A stretch of DNA of 64,000 nt from an uncultured Eudoraea sp. GTDB taxonomy: Bacteria; Bacteroidota; Bacteroidia; Flavobacteriales; Flavobacteriaceae. This document shows, piece by piece, positions 29,701 through 36,483 of this stretch. The DNA lies in NCBI GenBank assembly GCA_947258405.1, contig CAMYIE010000015.1, positions 1-64,000 of the forward strand, given 5' to 3'. Every line of letters starts with the position of its first letter. The first letter of the stretch is position 1. Made by a program: the position numbers and the translations under genes. Below the pieces are notes generated by a model. The model saw only the letters and a list, made by a program, of their open reading frames with translations. It was not told the DNA's origin and searched no databases.

Positions 29701-32700
29701 GCCATCGGCAACAATGGCGTAGACATAATTACCATCACCGCCGGCGGCCGTAATGGTGACATCTGTAGTCGTTCCGCAAGCGGTTATATTGGCTGCAGTG
29801 GCAGAAACGGTAAGTTCAGGATTTATGGTTATTGTATCGGTACCTGTACAGTCGTTTCCGTCGCGTACATCGATCGTGTATGTGCCTGGTCCAAGACCGG
29901 CAAAAACATTATTGGTATCCCAGGGGCCACCGTTGAGGCTGTATTCAAAATTCCCATCTCCCCCTGAAGTAACATTGGCGGTAAGCGTAAGCCCTACCAC
30001 ATCGTCATAGCATATATCATTTGGCACGATACTGAGTACGGGAGGAACCGCTGAATTCAATACAAAATTAGTGGTTGCTACACAACCGTTAGCATCTGTT
30101 ACAGAGGCTTCATAGGTACCCATTTGATTCAGGCCAGTAAAGCTTCCTGATGTATTGGTAACTATGGTTACAAGATCCGGGTAGGTCATCGAATAGGTAT
30201 AGCTTCCCCATCCATCTGTGGCGGTTAAAATCACACTTCCATCGGTGGTACAGGTAGGCTGTACTTCCACGGCATTAAGTGCCAATGGTGCAGCGGGTTC
30301 ATTTACTGTGACCGATGCAGTATCGGTGCAGTTGGTATCATTATCAGTAACCACGATATCATAAGTCCCTGCCGGTAATCCACTAAGTGGAATCGTTGTA
30401 CTTGTCTCGGCAATTCCATTAAAACTCGAAGGGCCGGTAACGGCATAATCATAAGAAGTGGCAAAGCCTGAAACGGTATATAGTATTTCACCATCAGTAC
30501 CACCAAAACAGGACACATTGCTTATCAACTGACCCGCTACTGTAATTGGAGTCACAGGTGGGATGGTGTAACTTTCTTCGTATGTACAGCTATTGATGTC
30601 TGTTACACGGAATGTATAGGTGTCTGGAGAAAGTCCTGAGAAAATATTGTTATTCCCATTATTTAATGGGGCCGGTGCTATGATTTCATATACAAATGGA
30701 GCAGTACCGCCAATTACCGTGAGGGTAACATCAGAGATAAGGGCCGGACAGACAGGCTGAGTATGGCTAAATGTGATATCCGTAGGAGGATCAAGCGGAG
30801 GAATAGTGATAGGATTGGTAGGCAACGTACATCCGTTGGCATCCCGTACCGTGATCGTGTAGGTTCCATCCGTTAGCCCACTAAAAGTTTCTGCACCCGG
30901 ACCGGAGACAAAATTCACGCCATCTATACTGTACTCATATGGGGCGGTTCCACCAACTATATTTTGTGCTTCTATGATCGCGGTTTGGACACAGGTATAA
31001 TTCTGGATCAGCACCGCGTCGGCAGTAATACCTGTAACAGGACCAGAAACTGTATGATATTCAAAATAATCACATGAGGCACTACCCTTTCGCTGATTGA
31101 TCACAATAGCGTAATCTCCAGCTGGCAATCCCGGGAAAACCCCAGAGCTGTTTGTGGCTATGGCGTTAATATAATCATAGTTATTCTCGTCAAAAGTTGT
31201 AGCGTCAAAGAGATAATAGGTGAGCTGATAACCGTTACTATCTAATAGATTGAATTGGATCTGTCCGGTGGCTTCACCAAAGCAAAGTACATCGATTACA
31301 GATGTTGGGTCAAAGTCTGCTGAAGGTCGAAATTCGATCACTACAGAATTTGAAATGTCAAAGCAGTTATTTCTGTCTACCACCACAAAAGTGTAAGTGC
31401 CCGGTAACAGAATATCGAAAATCTGACTGGTTTGAAATTCTGATGGAGGTATATCTCCTGGTGTAGGATATGAGATCTGAGTCACCCCAACATCATCCAC
31501 AAATTCCCAGATGGCGTAGGTATGGGGCGTTTTACCTCCTGTAGATGACATAATGATATTACCCTCTCTACAAGTGATATGTTGTGAAATACGAGCCGTA
31601 AGTTCCAGGTCGTTGGCGTCTACCACGGTTACCTGTTCGGTATGGTTGCAGCCATCGTCTGTGGTTACCAGGACATCATAAATACCCGGATTAACATTGG
31701 CAAAAGTGTAATTGTTATCTATTGTAGGGCCATGCGTGTCTACTGTTACACCTCCTTGGGAGATCTCGTAATAATATTGTGGTTCAACATCGAGCGCAGA
31801 AATTGAGATTGAGCCCAGACCATTACAATCGGCATCCTGGGTAGTAATATCGACCTGAAAATTACGCTGAAGAACCCCTATATTTTCTATTCGGAAAATA
31901 CAACCGTCCACAACTCCAAGCTGACGCATTTCAACTGTATATGCGCCATTTGTGTTGATGGTAAAACTTGGGCTTGCCTGATAGGCGACCAAAACATTTC
32001 CGGTGGTAGCATCCAGCAGCTGATATTCATAATCTGCGGGCATATTGGTAACCGTTATATTGCCCGGTGAGGTACAGATAATATCGGTTACATTGTATTG
32101 TGGATCCAGTGGATTCTGAAAGATGTTGAAATAGAAACGTGTAAAACAACCATTCTGATAATTGATCACCAGTCGATACTGACCGGGTGACGATGCGGTA
32201 TAGTTGCTTCCATTTCCAACATTGTTCCAGGTACAACCCGAATCCTTATTGGCACAATCCGGTACAGTGGCCGCACAGCTGGCCTCATCCAATTGCTCCC
32301 ACACTATGCTTGTTGCATCGGGGATATTGATCTGGATCAGTTCGGTATCGTTAACACCACAAAGGAAAATTTCAGGGAGCAAATCACCATCATTAGGGCA
32401 AATCAGGACCTGACCTTCAACCGAATTGGTAGGATCATTTATTAGATCGATTATCGGATTGGTTTGTGCCGAGCCTGAGTTCACTACCGTGATGATCTCC
32501 TGGAATCCTTTACAAGGATCGGCTATAATTTTATCTACGATATATATCCCTAAATCACTGACCATCAATGTACTAGGGTCATTATCGGGATCGCCATCGT
32601 TTAATACGATATCACCTGCATCGATAATCTGGTTTTGATTCTCATCGCTATACCAGATATAGGAATCGAAATTATCTCCGGCATCGAGTAAAACGTTATT

Positions 32701-34356
32701 ACCACAAAGCTCAACGGTTCTGCTAAAATCACAATTTTCGAGATCATCAAGCAAGAAGTTAGTGGCTCCCGGAGTTACAAAACCGCAATTGTCGAAATCT
32801 GAAACAGACGGGTCATCGGTGATCACGTTGTTGTTTATTACGCCCTCATAAGTCGAAAATGCCTGGTTTGGGATTTGATCTGTACAGGCATCGATAAAAT
32901 CGAAACAATTTTCGGCTACTTGTACACGCATTCGTATTGAAGATGGAGGATCCCCGGCTTCAATGATATTATCAGGAATGGTAAAGATGATTTCATTGGC
33001 TACCGTATCGTAAACATAAGTTACACCCGGAGGCAAGACTAAATTAGATTCTATCAGGCTTACGTTGATGGGTAATACATCTCTTAAGGTATAGTTTGTC
33101 CCATCGTCATTACCGATGTTTTCGAAGGTCAGCACATAGTCGAGAAACTGACCAAGGTTTACCCCTGCCCCGGTGATATCATTACCCGCAATGTCTTCCA
33201 CCCTCTTTTCAACTACAATATTCGGCTCAATGATCTCTACGTTGAAGGAGTTGAAGAAGGGATAATACTGGTCACCATTGGAGGTAAAACGAAGCGTAGC
33301 ATCGGTTTCAGCGTTGGGTATGACCGAGTTAAGGGGATTGCTCAATAAGAACATATCTGTGTCATAACCCAAAGTATTCACACTATTAGGGGTTCGGGTA
33401 TTCACGATGGCCCCATCGAGCGTGATATTACTGTTGAAGAAATTACTTGCCGGATTAACCGGATCGCTGATCGTGGTAAAACCCGGGTTACTGGCTGCAC
33501 GAATCCTCATTCTGTCACCAGTAATTCTGTTGTCGCCTTCAAGGGCTGCTGCGCCTATGTTGGCATTTACCGGACCAACGGGTATAGTATTAAAGCCACT
33601 ATAGTTGATATCAACGGTTGGGTTTGCACTTCGTACACGGGCAAATCCATCGAAGGTGGTAATTAATTTACCTGTTAAAGTGGGGTTTTCATATGCGATA
33701 ACCAAAGTCCAACCACCGGAAGCACCACCACCGGGCGATAACGATCCAACAACTGATCGTATATTGGCCACTGTATAATCACCTGTAGGATCTGCCAGGG
33801 CTGTAATTAAAGCCGTAACGTCTGCATAACAGGCGTATGGACTATTTTGTTGTACCGAAGGATCGGCGCTGGTAAAACCGTCGAATAAAATTTCATCGGC
33901 TGTAATATCTACGTATGCACCACCAGGCACCATTAATCTTACCTGGTTAAAATCGTTTTGGCGATTCGTACCAAGAGGCTGTCCTGCTTGTTCACTGGGG
34001 TAGGTAGCCGCCCAGTAAAGTCCGGCATAGCGGATAAGGTTACAGCTGGCCTGAGAAAAATTAAAAGTAGCTGAACTGGAACTGAAAGTTGTGGGATCAC
34101 TATCTACATCGATATATTGCATGTTCAGCCAATCGTTGTAGGTAGATGAGTTTCCGGTTGCGTTGTAGGGATCTTCAGGCTCCGTATTGCCGGTACCCCC
34201 GTCCCTATTGACGATGTTGTTGGCGATAAAAGTCAGATCACCTTTGATATTGTTCTGATAACGAATATCAAAGGAGTTGAATTCCTGAGAATAGCCTATG
34301 GCGTATACAAAAACCGCAAAGGCTAAAATTAAATTTTTAGCAAAGCGTTGGTTCAT
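20725..34356 (-). CDS. sprB: Giant SprB-like gliding motility adhesin, type IX secreted
   Basis: A 4,543-residue surface adhesin. A signal peptide (NLILAFAVFVYAIGYSQ) precedes an N-terminal head (about 25-540) and a DUF11-like domain (about 395-500, GQFLDYVLTFENIGNDDGTN). About 42 SprB-type repeats averaging 86 residues run from roughly 830 to 4450. Most repeats show a Cys near the start, a GGxxPYxYS core and an end such as VRDANGC. The last about 90 residues (IPNYFTPDNDGMNDYW to the end) are the gliding motility-associated C-terminal domain used as type IX sorting signal. The frame could start at 34392, but the ATG at 34356 gives a clean signal peptide and overlaps the sprD stop (TAATG). Gene order and design match F. 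johnsoniae SprB, which moves on the cell surface during gliding. Confidence 0.93.
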   Translation of the reverse strand: MNQRFAKNLILAFAVFVYAIGYSQEFNSFDIRYQNNIKGDLTFIANNIVNRDGGTGNTEPEDPYNATGNSSTYNDWLNMQYIDVDSDPTTFSSSSATFNFSQASCNLIRYAGLYWAATYPSEQAGQPLGTNRQNDFNQVRLMVPGGAYVDITADEILFDGFTSADPSVQQNSPYACYADVTALITALADPTGDYTVANIRSVVGSLSPGGGASGGWTLVIAYENPTLTGKLITTFDGFARVRSANPTVDINYSGFNTIPVGPVNANIGAAALEGDNRITGDRMRIRAASNPGFTTISDPVNPASNFFNSNITLDGAIVNTRTPNSVNTLGYDTDMFLLSNPLNSVIPNAETDATLRFTSNGDQYYPFFNSFNVEIIEPNIVVEKRVEDIAGNDITGAGVNLGQFLDYVLTFENIGNDDGTNYTLRDVLPINVSLIESNLVLPPGVTYVYDTVANEIIFTIPDNIIEAGDPPSSIRMRVQVAENCFDFIDACTDQIPNQAFSTYEGVINNNVITDDPSVSDFDNCGFVTPGATNFLLDDLENCDFSRTVELCGNNVLLDAGDNFDSYIWYSDENQNQIIDAGDIVLNDGDPDNDPSTLMVSDLGIYIVDKIIADPCKGFQEIITVVNSGSAQTNPIIDLINDPTNSVEGQVLICPNDGDLLPEIFLCGVNDTELIQINIPDATSIVWEQLDEASCAATVPDCANKDSGCTWNNVGNGSNYTASSPGQYRLVINYQNGCFTRFYFNIFQNPLDPQYNVTDIICTSPGNITVTNMPADYEYQLLDATTGNVLVAYQASPSFTINTNGAYTVEMRQLGVVDGCIFRIENIGVLQRNFQVDITTQDADCNGLGSISISALDVEPQYYYEISQGGVTVDTHGPTIDNNYTFANVNPGIYDVLVTTDDGCNHTEQVTVVDANDLELTARISQHITCREGNIIMSSTGGKTPHTYAIWEFVDDVGVTQISYPTPGDIPPSEFQTSQIFDILLPGTYTFVVVDRNNCFDISNSVVIEFRPSADFDPTSVIDVLCFGEATGQIQFNLLDSNGYQLTYYLFDATTFDENNYDYINAIATNSSGVFPGLPAGDYAIVINQRKGSASCDYFEYHTVSGPVTGITADAVLIQNYTCVQTAIIEAQNIVGGTAPYEYSIDGVNFVSGPGAETFSGLTDGTYTITVRDANGCTLPTNPITIPPLDPPTDITFSHTQPVCPALISDVTLTVIGGTAPFVYEIIAPAPLNNGNNNIFSGLSPDTYTFRVTDINSCTYEESYTIPPVTPITVAGQLISNVSCFGGTDGEILYTVSGFATSYDYAVTGPSSFNGIAETSTTIPLSGLPAGTYDIVVTDNDTNCTDTASVTVNEPAAPLALNAVEVQPTCTTDGSVILTATDGWGSYTYSMTYPDLVTIVTNTSGSFTGLNQMGTYEASVTDANGCVATTNFVLNSAVPPVLSIVPNDICYDDVVGLTLTANVTSGGDGNFEYSLNGGPWDTNNVFAGLGPGTYTIDVRDGNDCTGTDTITINPELTVSATAANITACGTTTDVTITAAGGDGNYVYAIVADGVSPVPGDFAAVNPITVTGAGDYDVYVRDNNGNVTFCEAMYDLIIVQDDPIVITPSVTPNICFGDSNGSITLTVTDGMAPYEYSIDNGTNYQISNVFVNLPAATYPVRVRDANGCEETASVVITEPAQLVAEAIQTQAYTCLQLGEITVGSITPTSGGSGDYQYSLNGGTWTPSTTGGYVFANLINGTYTIRVRDANAVSCVISLPDIIIPPLPVEPVLSTTITYNCDGSGNITVLPNDPSYTYSLDAGAPQASNVFNNVAIGSHTITVDYGSSCTVDTLVQVEAGNAFTANITAFSNLLCNADASGSISFEIENFDLVNGFEYEVNGAGFSAPQFASPITVNGLSAGMNTIIVRDVLDNSCSITLNQNLTEPLAIVASASITEQATCTNGGATITASAVGGTPAYEYQLEDDLGGIITAYQFGTVFAGVAPGDYIVRVRDTNSCEDPIDAVITVNPPDTVTFTTTPTACYSGNNDAEIQVDVTAGNGGYQFSINSGPWMIPTPTTAITYTFNNLSAGNYTIDVRDQYGCIGVQQNVTINPQLLANAVLTADLTCIAPATITVNASGGSGSYSYEWSNDGGTNWFSTNFVGNVFSTNTDGTYDFRVTDTTAPVACAVLSNSIIVSPADTPVITTVTPTHNLCNGDSIGALDVVIDTSIGSPPYVINVVETISATNYGTQTTGLPAGDYEVTITDDKGCVSLPFPVTITEPAALAYSINLVPITCNPATGTDPGSITVENLTGGTAEYTYYLTGNNGYSASYLTTAGGEDHTFAILEFGIYEVDVVDANGCSLRTTNIIASPPNDLDIDVSTATANCAVGGTAIVTVSSAVGSGNYEFGILDSYAIPYASVYQPADGPPGDTSTFTGLVPGVTYTFVVHDLTTNCYYFESAATPIDTPSAMTISPVVVANVTCTGAMDGNVSFDFDNFDAGATQVDYEIFNAQSNLTTGFTGSAVVNPPAGPITVTNFATLPPGVYYLLLTEVGGAFNGCTVGSPSFTVDEATNLLSVTAASPTNDNCNPNAGVITAIAQFGAPPYEFQYLLDTAPAPTAASPGWITATTANVESGNYIVYVKDDNGCIQSDPVTVVLDPSPEISIAIVDECVPEGTFEMLVTLDVAGVAPYQLSVNGGPYQNIVFNGSNQYTVSGLSSGVGQSISVRDVNGCLETDPFDIIAPLEFTVLQTALLDCEPGAAANAEITIEVTSGSGNYDFEIDGPGLVDQPRTALSSNPFTWIGASAAGPYDVIIYDNNTSPPNCAQTVTIDVPVAVLPIFSETHIDVSCNGGADGSITLTEVDNGLSPLVYTLTPMPPGVVLVGNTFENVPAGTYDVRGTGTNNCSADIFGIVIDEPNVVAVPAPIVVEFGCASGNNVNNASITIDDAGITGGSGTYTIYEFINDQGTPAPGDDVVVQTGSNTTYIETNQTGGSYTINVYDSNGCIGTTNAIILPYDELLTATAAITNAITCNPGTDGEITITVTSVNMDPTRFEYSIDNGSNYQVSNVFSGLAAGTYNFLIRHIDTGCIITASETILDPNTFTVDVVIVDDVVCYGTASGQVTLELVDATYVGPFDWNIYDTNGTPLNTADDVLVDNGTSPTNGPTPAINLPEGEYMAEVIQNNHPFCTNTSLFNIAGPPAAITANTDIMPITCIGNDGSIEIIDVVGGWGAYTYYVGTVPPTGPGDYVAGPLFDNLSPGTYEAWVIDANGCEEMIQNNIVLADPAPITASLQINQENCINIQGEIEVVGVTGGQGSNYTYQLIKDAAPFGAPQNTTTFSGLGAGIYEVVVTDQWSCTFTTPPVELYEEVVLVGNVIKPIDCSVSPDGEITITATGGSGNFDYAVTFPDLVTTANNGTGVFTGLSQAGTYTFVVSDLNTTPNCTYTITMDLDAPTPVTFDPHTIVDVSCNGLSDGSITVNLVPTAAGVNDNPPYVYNLYSGVVLIAGPQADPTFTGLAAGTYDVEAVSSRGCSLRETVVVNEPTILTATAIATPFACNPDNTVNTSTITVTVPVGAGTAPYLYSIDNVNFQASNTFDIVDNGATRNITIYVADDNGCTTTTGVIIEPINVFTAAVTQDVAINCAGPEQVTITVTDDGNLANVYTFELLPIGNPNGSLTATPTNVTAEFELTAPGTYTFRVTDTSTGCYFDTAPYTIAPYDLIDVVATATAPVICFGDTNGAIEIDVTGYTGPYTYEVFTDASVSTGITGVGDTATNPFTINGLSGGNYFVRVTETNNPLCVEDSNIITIISPDMPLTAVVNPVANVTCANDQGEILVDPSGGFPPYDIILTNTTTTQVYNANGVTSFVFGGLSAGNFTIDITDANGCVINDTEVLIQPIPITADITAVPLNLQCYGDQNATVTAINVVGGEGVYQYQLNYYDSTGTIIEFTSGPQGSDTFTGVGAGIYSITVSDGWNCDVETVQVTITEPTEVQAALIQLTQMTCTNQAQLQLTATGGTAPYEYSTDAVVYQPMSGGNTHTFTVTDGVYQYYVRDSFGCIADISNQITVDPIMPLTISLDASAAMINCTGEATAAIDAQAFGGLGNYSYELFGDAALTNLLAGPQTDGEFGNLIAGSYWIRVTSVDCIEVTNEIIITEPVPLQVDLQEFTDITCNGADDGSITVEVSGGTGTIYYAISPNLNQFDTENVFTDLEPGVYDVIAQDENGCFMTFQFTISEPMPVDVAYTATPEVCVGSEDGTIDLTISGGTAPYSTALNSNNPADFIQDQVSFANLAAGTYVIFVRDAMDCETNVIIQIDPGVNLNAVVEPVYICDSNLPDNYLNVTLEDPSVSASVMYALDSTDPLDLQLESNFSSIAPGSHFLTISHANGCIETIDFEIDSFEPLTLVLEQNNMNEITAVAEGGTPDYTFYFNDDNNGTDNTYYITETGNYTVRVVDENGCEMTAVIFMEFIDIEIPNYFTPDNDGMNDYWIPDNIEGYPEILIKIYDRYGRVVAKEAVVPRGWDGTYKGKELPSGDYWYVVKLNGERDEREFVGHFTLYR
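21000..31865 (-). repeat. Array of about 42 diverged SprB-type protein repeats
   Basis: Counting by eye the recurring unit (x-C-x-G-x-G-I-T-V, GGxxPYxYSI, GTYxIxVxDxNGC) gives about 42 units averaging 86 codons. They are similar at protein level but clearly diverged at DNA level, so this is an old array rather than a recent tandem expansion. Almost every unit has two Cys, one near each end; the last unit before the sorting domain lacks its first Cys. Confidence 0.8.
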
Positions 34357-36473
34357 TAGGTTATTTGGTTTGGTGTGACACGCATGATCCACATTTTGTC
34401 ATCATACGTTTCATTTAGGTTTGAGTAGTAAGATATGAGTGCGTTGGTCCAGGTCTGATGCCGCTTTAAATAAACATACCGATAGTTATTTTCTGGATTG
34501 ATAAAGTAGCTGGCATTCAGGCCACGGGAATTTAATAGTTTTACAAAACGATTGGCATTTTTTGGATTGGCAAAGACATTGGCAATGATGTAGTAACCAT
34601 TCCCTAACCCATCGACATTAAAACTACGGGATTGATTTCCTTCTGTGTCGACCTTATCGCGTACTACTACATTCTTCTGAAGCACATCATCTTCATACTC
34701 GGAAGCTTTCTCTTTTATCTTCCGACTGTTTTCTGCATAGGCTTCATTAGAGTAGCGCGATTCTACATTCATGATCCAAAGGTCTCCGTCGTAGGAACCT
34801 CCGAATTTAGATTTATAGGCGGCAAGTGCTTCATTCCAGGTATCAAAACGATCGATATAGACGTATTTCAAGCCATTTTTGGGATTATCTATATAGTCTG
34901 CTTCTAATCCTTGATCATTTAAGGTGTTCATGAACTTATTCATGTAATGCCCACCTTTATATACATTGGCTACCACGTAATATCCATCGGCAACCCCTTC
35001 CAGGTCGCGGAATTTCTGTCCGTTTACTTTCTTCTGCTTTACTGCGGTGGTAAAGGCATCGAGTTCAGTCTTGTCTTTTACGATTGTAGCATATTCCCGT
35101 TCTGGTTTCTTGGTCTCAGGTTTAACGTAATCCTGTTTTGTTTTTTGGGTTTCTGGTCTAGTATTGTCAAAAAGTGTCTCCCGGCCTTCACGAACATTTC
35201 CAAGATCGGGTTCCGTGGTATTTTCTGCAATAGCAGTCTGGTCGTTGTTAATGAAATAGATCTGTTTTGCCTTGTCTTCAAGGTCTGGTCTTTCTCCTTG
35301 GGTTTCGGCCCTAACCATACGCATTACCATTTCAAATCGGCGCTCCAGGTCGCGCTCACTATTATTTTCAATAGAATCTTGCCTGAAAATCAATTCTGCC
35401 AGTATAGCATCGTTTTCAGAAAGCCTTTGCTTGAGCTCTTCAATTTCCCTGTCCTTGGAAGCGATAGCTTCGTCGGTAAGCTCTTCTGGTTCTTCGTCTT
35501 CACTAAGCGCCAAAACGGCCGCTCCTTCTTCCAGCATTACACGGTCTTCGGTAAGGTTGGGGGTAAAGGAATAGGCAAATGAGATCTCATGGGTAAGGCC
35601 AAGGTTGTCGAAATTGTTACTCAGCCCTTTTTCCATGGTATATCCGATAGAAAGTCTGCGGTTAAGGTTAAATCCTAAACCTGCAGAAGCCCCGTAGAAA
35701 CTGTCGTAACCACCTTGTATCCAACCGATCTTTGGCAAATCGAGAATGAGATTTCCTCCCAGGATAAATTCCTGATCACCAACTACCCGGGCTCGGGCCA
35801 GGGGCATTAGACGGCCGCCCTCTATAATACCACTTTGGTTTTCAAAAGAATGGGTGTACTGCAGATGTCCGGAAAAGGTTTTATCCTTGAATTCAGTTAC
35901 CGTTTCATTGCTTTTTAAGTTGTAATCAAAAAGGTTTTCGGCAAAAACACCGAAATCGAACTTGTCGTACGAAATATTAAAACCAGGCTGGAACGAAAGC
36001 AGCGAACTGTCGTCGAAATCAGACAAGAAAGGATCGATCTCAATAGGATTAGCCCTTCCTTCGTCAATACCACTACTGTAGTATGATAGGTTTGCACCAA
36101 AAGTAAAATTGCTTTTATCACTAAGTTTAATGCCATAGGCATAATTAGCAAGTACTCCGTAGTTGCTCAAAATCCCTTCACGCTGCGTATATAAGCTAAG
36201 ACCAAGACCCGTTCTGTCGTTCACCCGACCACTGTAACTCAAGAAATAAAGCTGGTTGTTATCATCAAAAGATACCGATTGGTTTCTGTGTAAAAGATTC
36301 ACGTACGATTTGTCTTCCCTAACGGTTGAAAATGTAGGGTTGATAAGAAACCTGTTGAATTTCAATAGGTTCTGTGAAGGCACATCATATGCGATAATCG
36401 GCAATTCCTCCTGGGCGTTCATTTGGGAAAACGCCAGGAGGAAAAACAGTAAGTATATTAATTTTCGGGTCAT
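34356..36473 (-). CDS. sprD: PorP/SprF-type outer-membrane protein with two SPOR-like modules (SprD-like)
   Basis: A 705-residue exported protein in three parts. A signal peptide (LLFFLLAFSQMNAQ) precedes a PorP/SprF-type beta-barrel (about 22-310, LLKFNRFLINPTFSTVRED). A charged helical linker follows (about 335-400, DREIEELKQRLSENDAI). Two copies of a SPOR-like module (about 487-570 and 619-700) end the protein, with motifs GYYVVANVY/GYYIIANVF, LKYVYIDRF/YRYVYLKRH and LWIMNV/MWIMRV. The position between sprC and sprB matches sprD of F. johnsoniae. The stop overlaps the sprB start by one base, and the start is 10 bp after sprC. The SPOR-like part might bind peptidoglycan or another periplasmic partner. 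The symbol is assigned by gene order. Confidence 0.8.
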   Translation of the reverse strand: MTRKLIYLLFFLLAFSQMNAQEELPIIAYDVPSQNLLKFNRFLINPTFSTVREDKSYVNLLHRNQSVSFDDNNQLYFLSYSGRVNDRTGLGLSLYTQREGILSNYGVLANYAYGIKLSDKSNFTFGANLSYYSSGIDEGRANPIEIDPFLSDFDDSSLLSFQPGFNISYDKFDFGVFAENLFDYNLKSNETVTEFKDKTFSGHLQYTHSFENQSGIIEGGRLMPLARARVVGDQEFILGGNLILDLPKIGWIQGGYDSFYGASAGLGFNLNRRLSIGYTMEKGLSNNFDNLGLTHEISFAYSFTPNLTEDRVMLEEGAAVLALSEDEEPEELTDEAIASKDREIEELKQRLSENDAILAELIFRQDSIENNSERDLERRFEMVMRMVRAETQGERPDLEDKAKQIYFINNDQTAIAENTTEPDLGNVREGRETLFDNTRPETQKTKQDYVKPETKKPEREYATIVKDKTELDAFTTAVKQKKVNGQKFRDLEGVADGYYVVANVYKGGHYMNKFMNTLNDQGLEADYIDNPKNGLKYVYIDRFDTWNEALAAYKSKFGGSYDGDLWIMNVESRYSNEAYAENSRKIKEKASEYEDDVLQKNVVVRDKVDTEGNQSRSFNVDGLGNGYYIIANVFANPKNANRFVKLLNSRGLNASYFINPENNYRYVYLKRHQTWTNALISYYSNLNETYDDKMWIMRVTPNQIT

Positions 36474-36483
36474 TTTTGGTTGG

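Noticed and set aside
21000-31865. Possible CRISPR or DNA tandem repeat array
   Set aside because: The periodicity is at protein level with diverged DNA; there are no short identical direct repeats with unique spacers.
20725-34356. Many plus-strand open frames of 60-224 codons opposite sprB
   Set aside because: They are antisense shadows of a continuous 4,543-codon gene with clear signal peptide, repeats and sorting domain. None shows a recognisable family.
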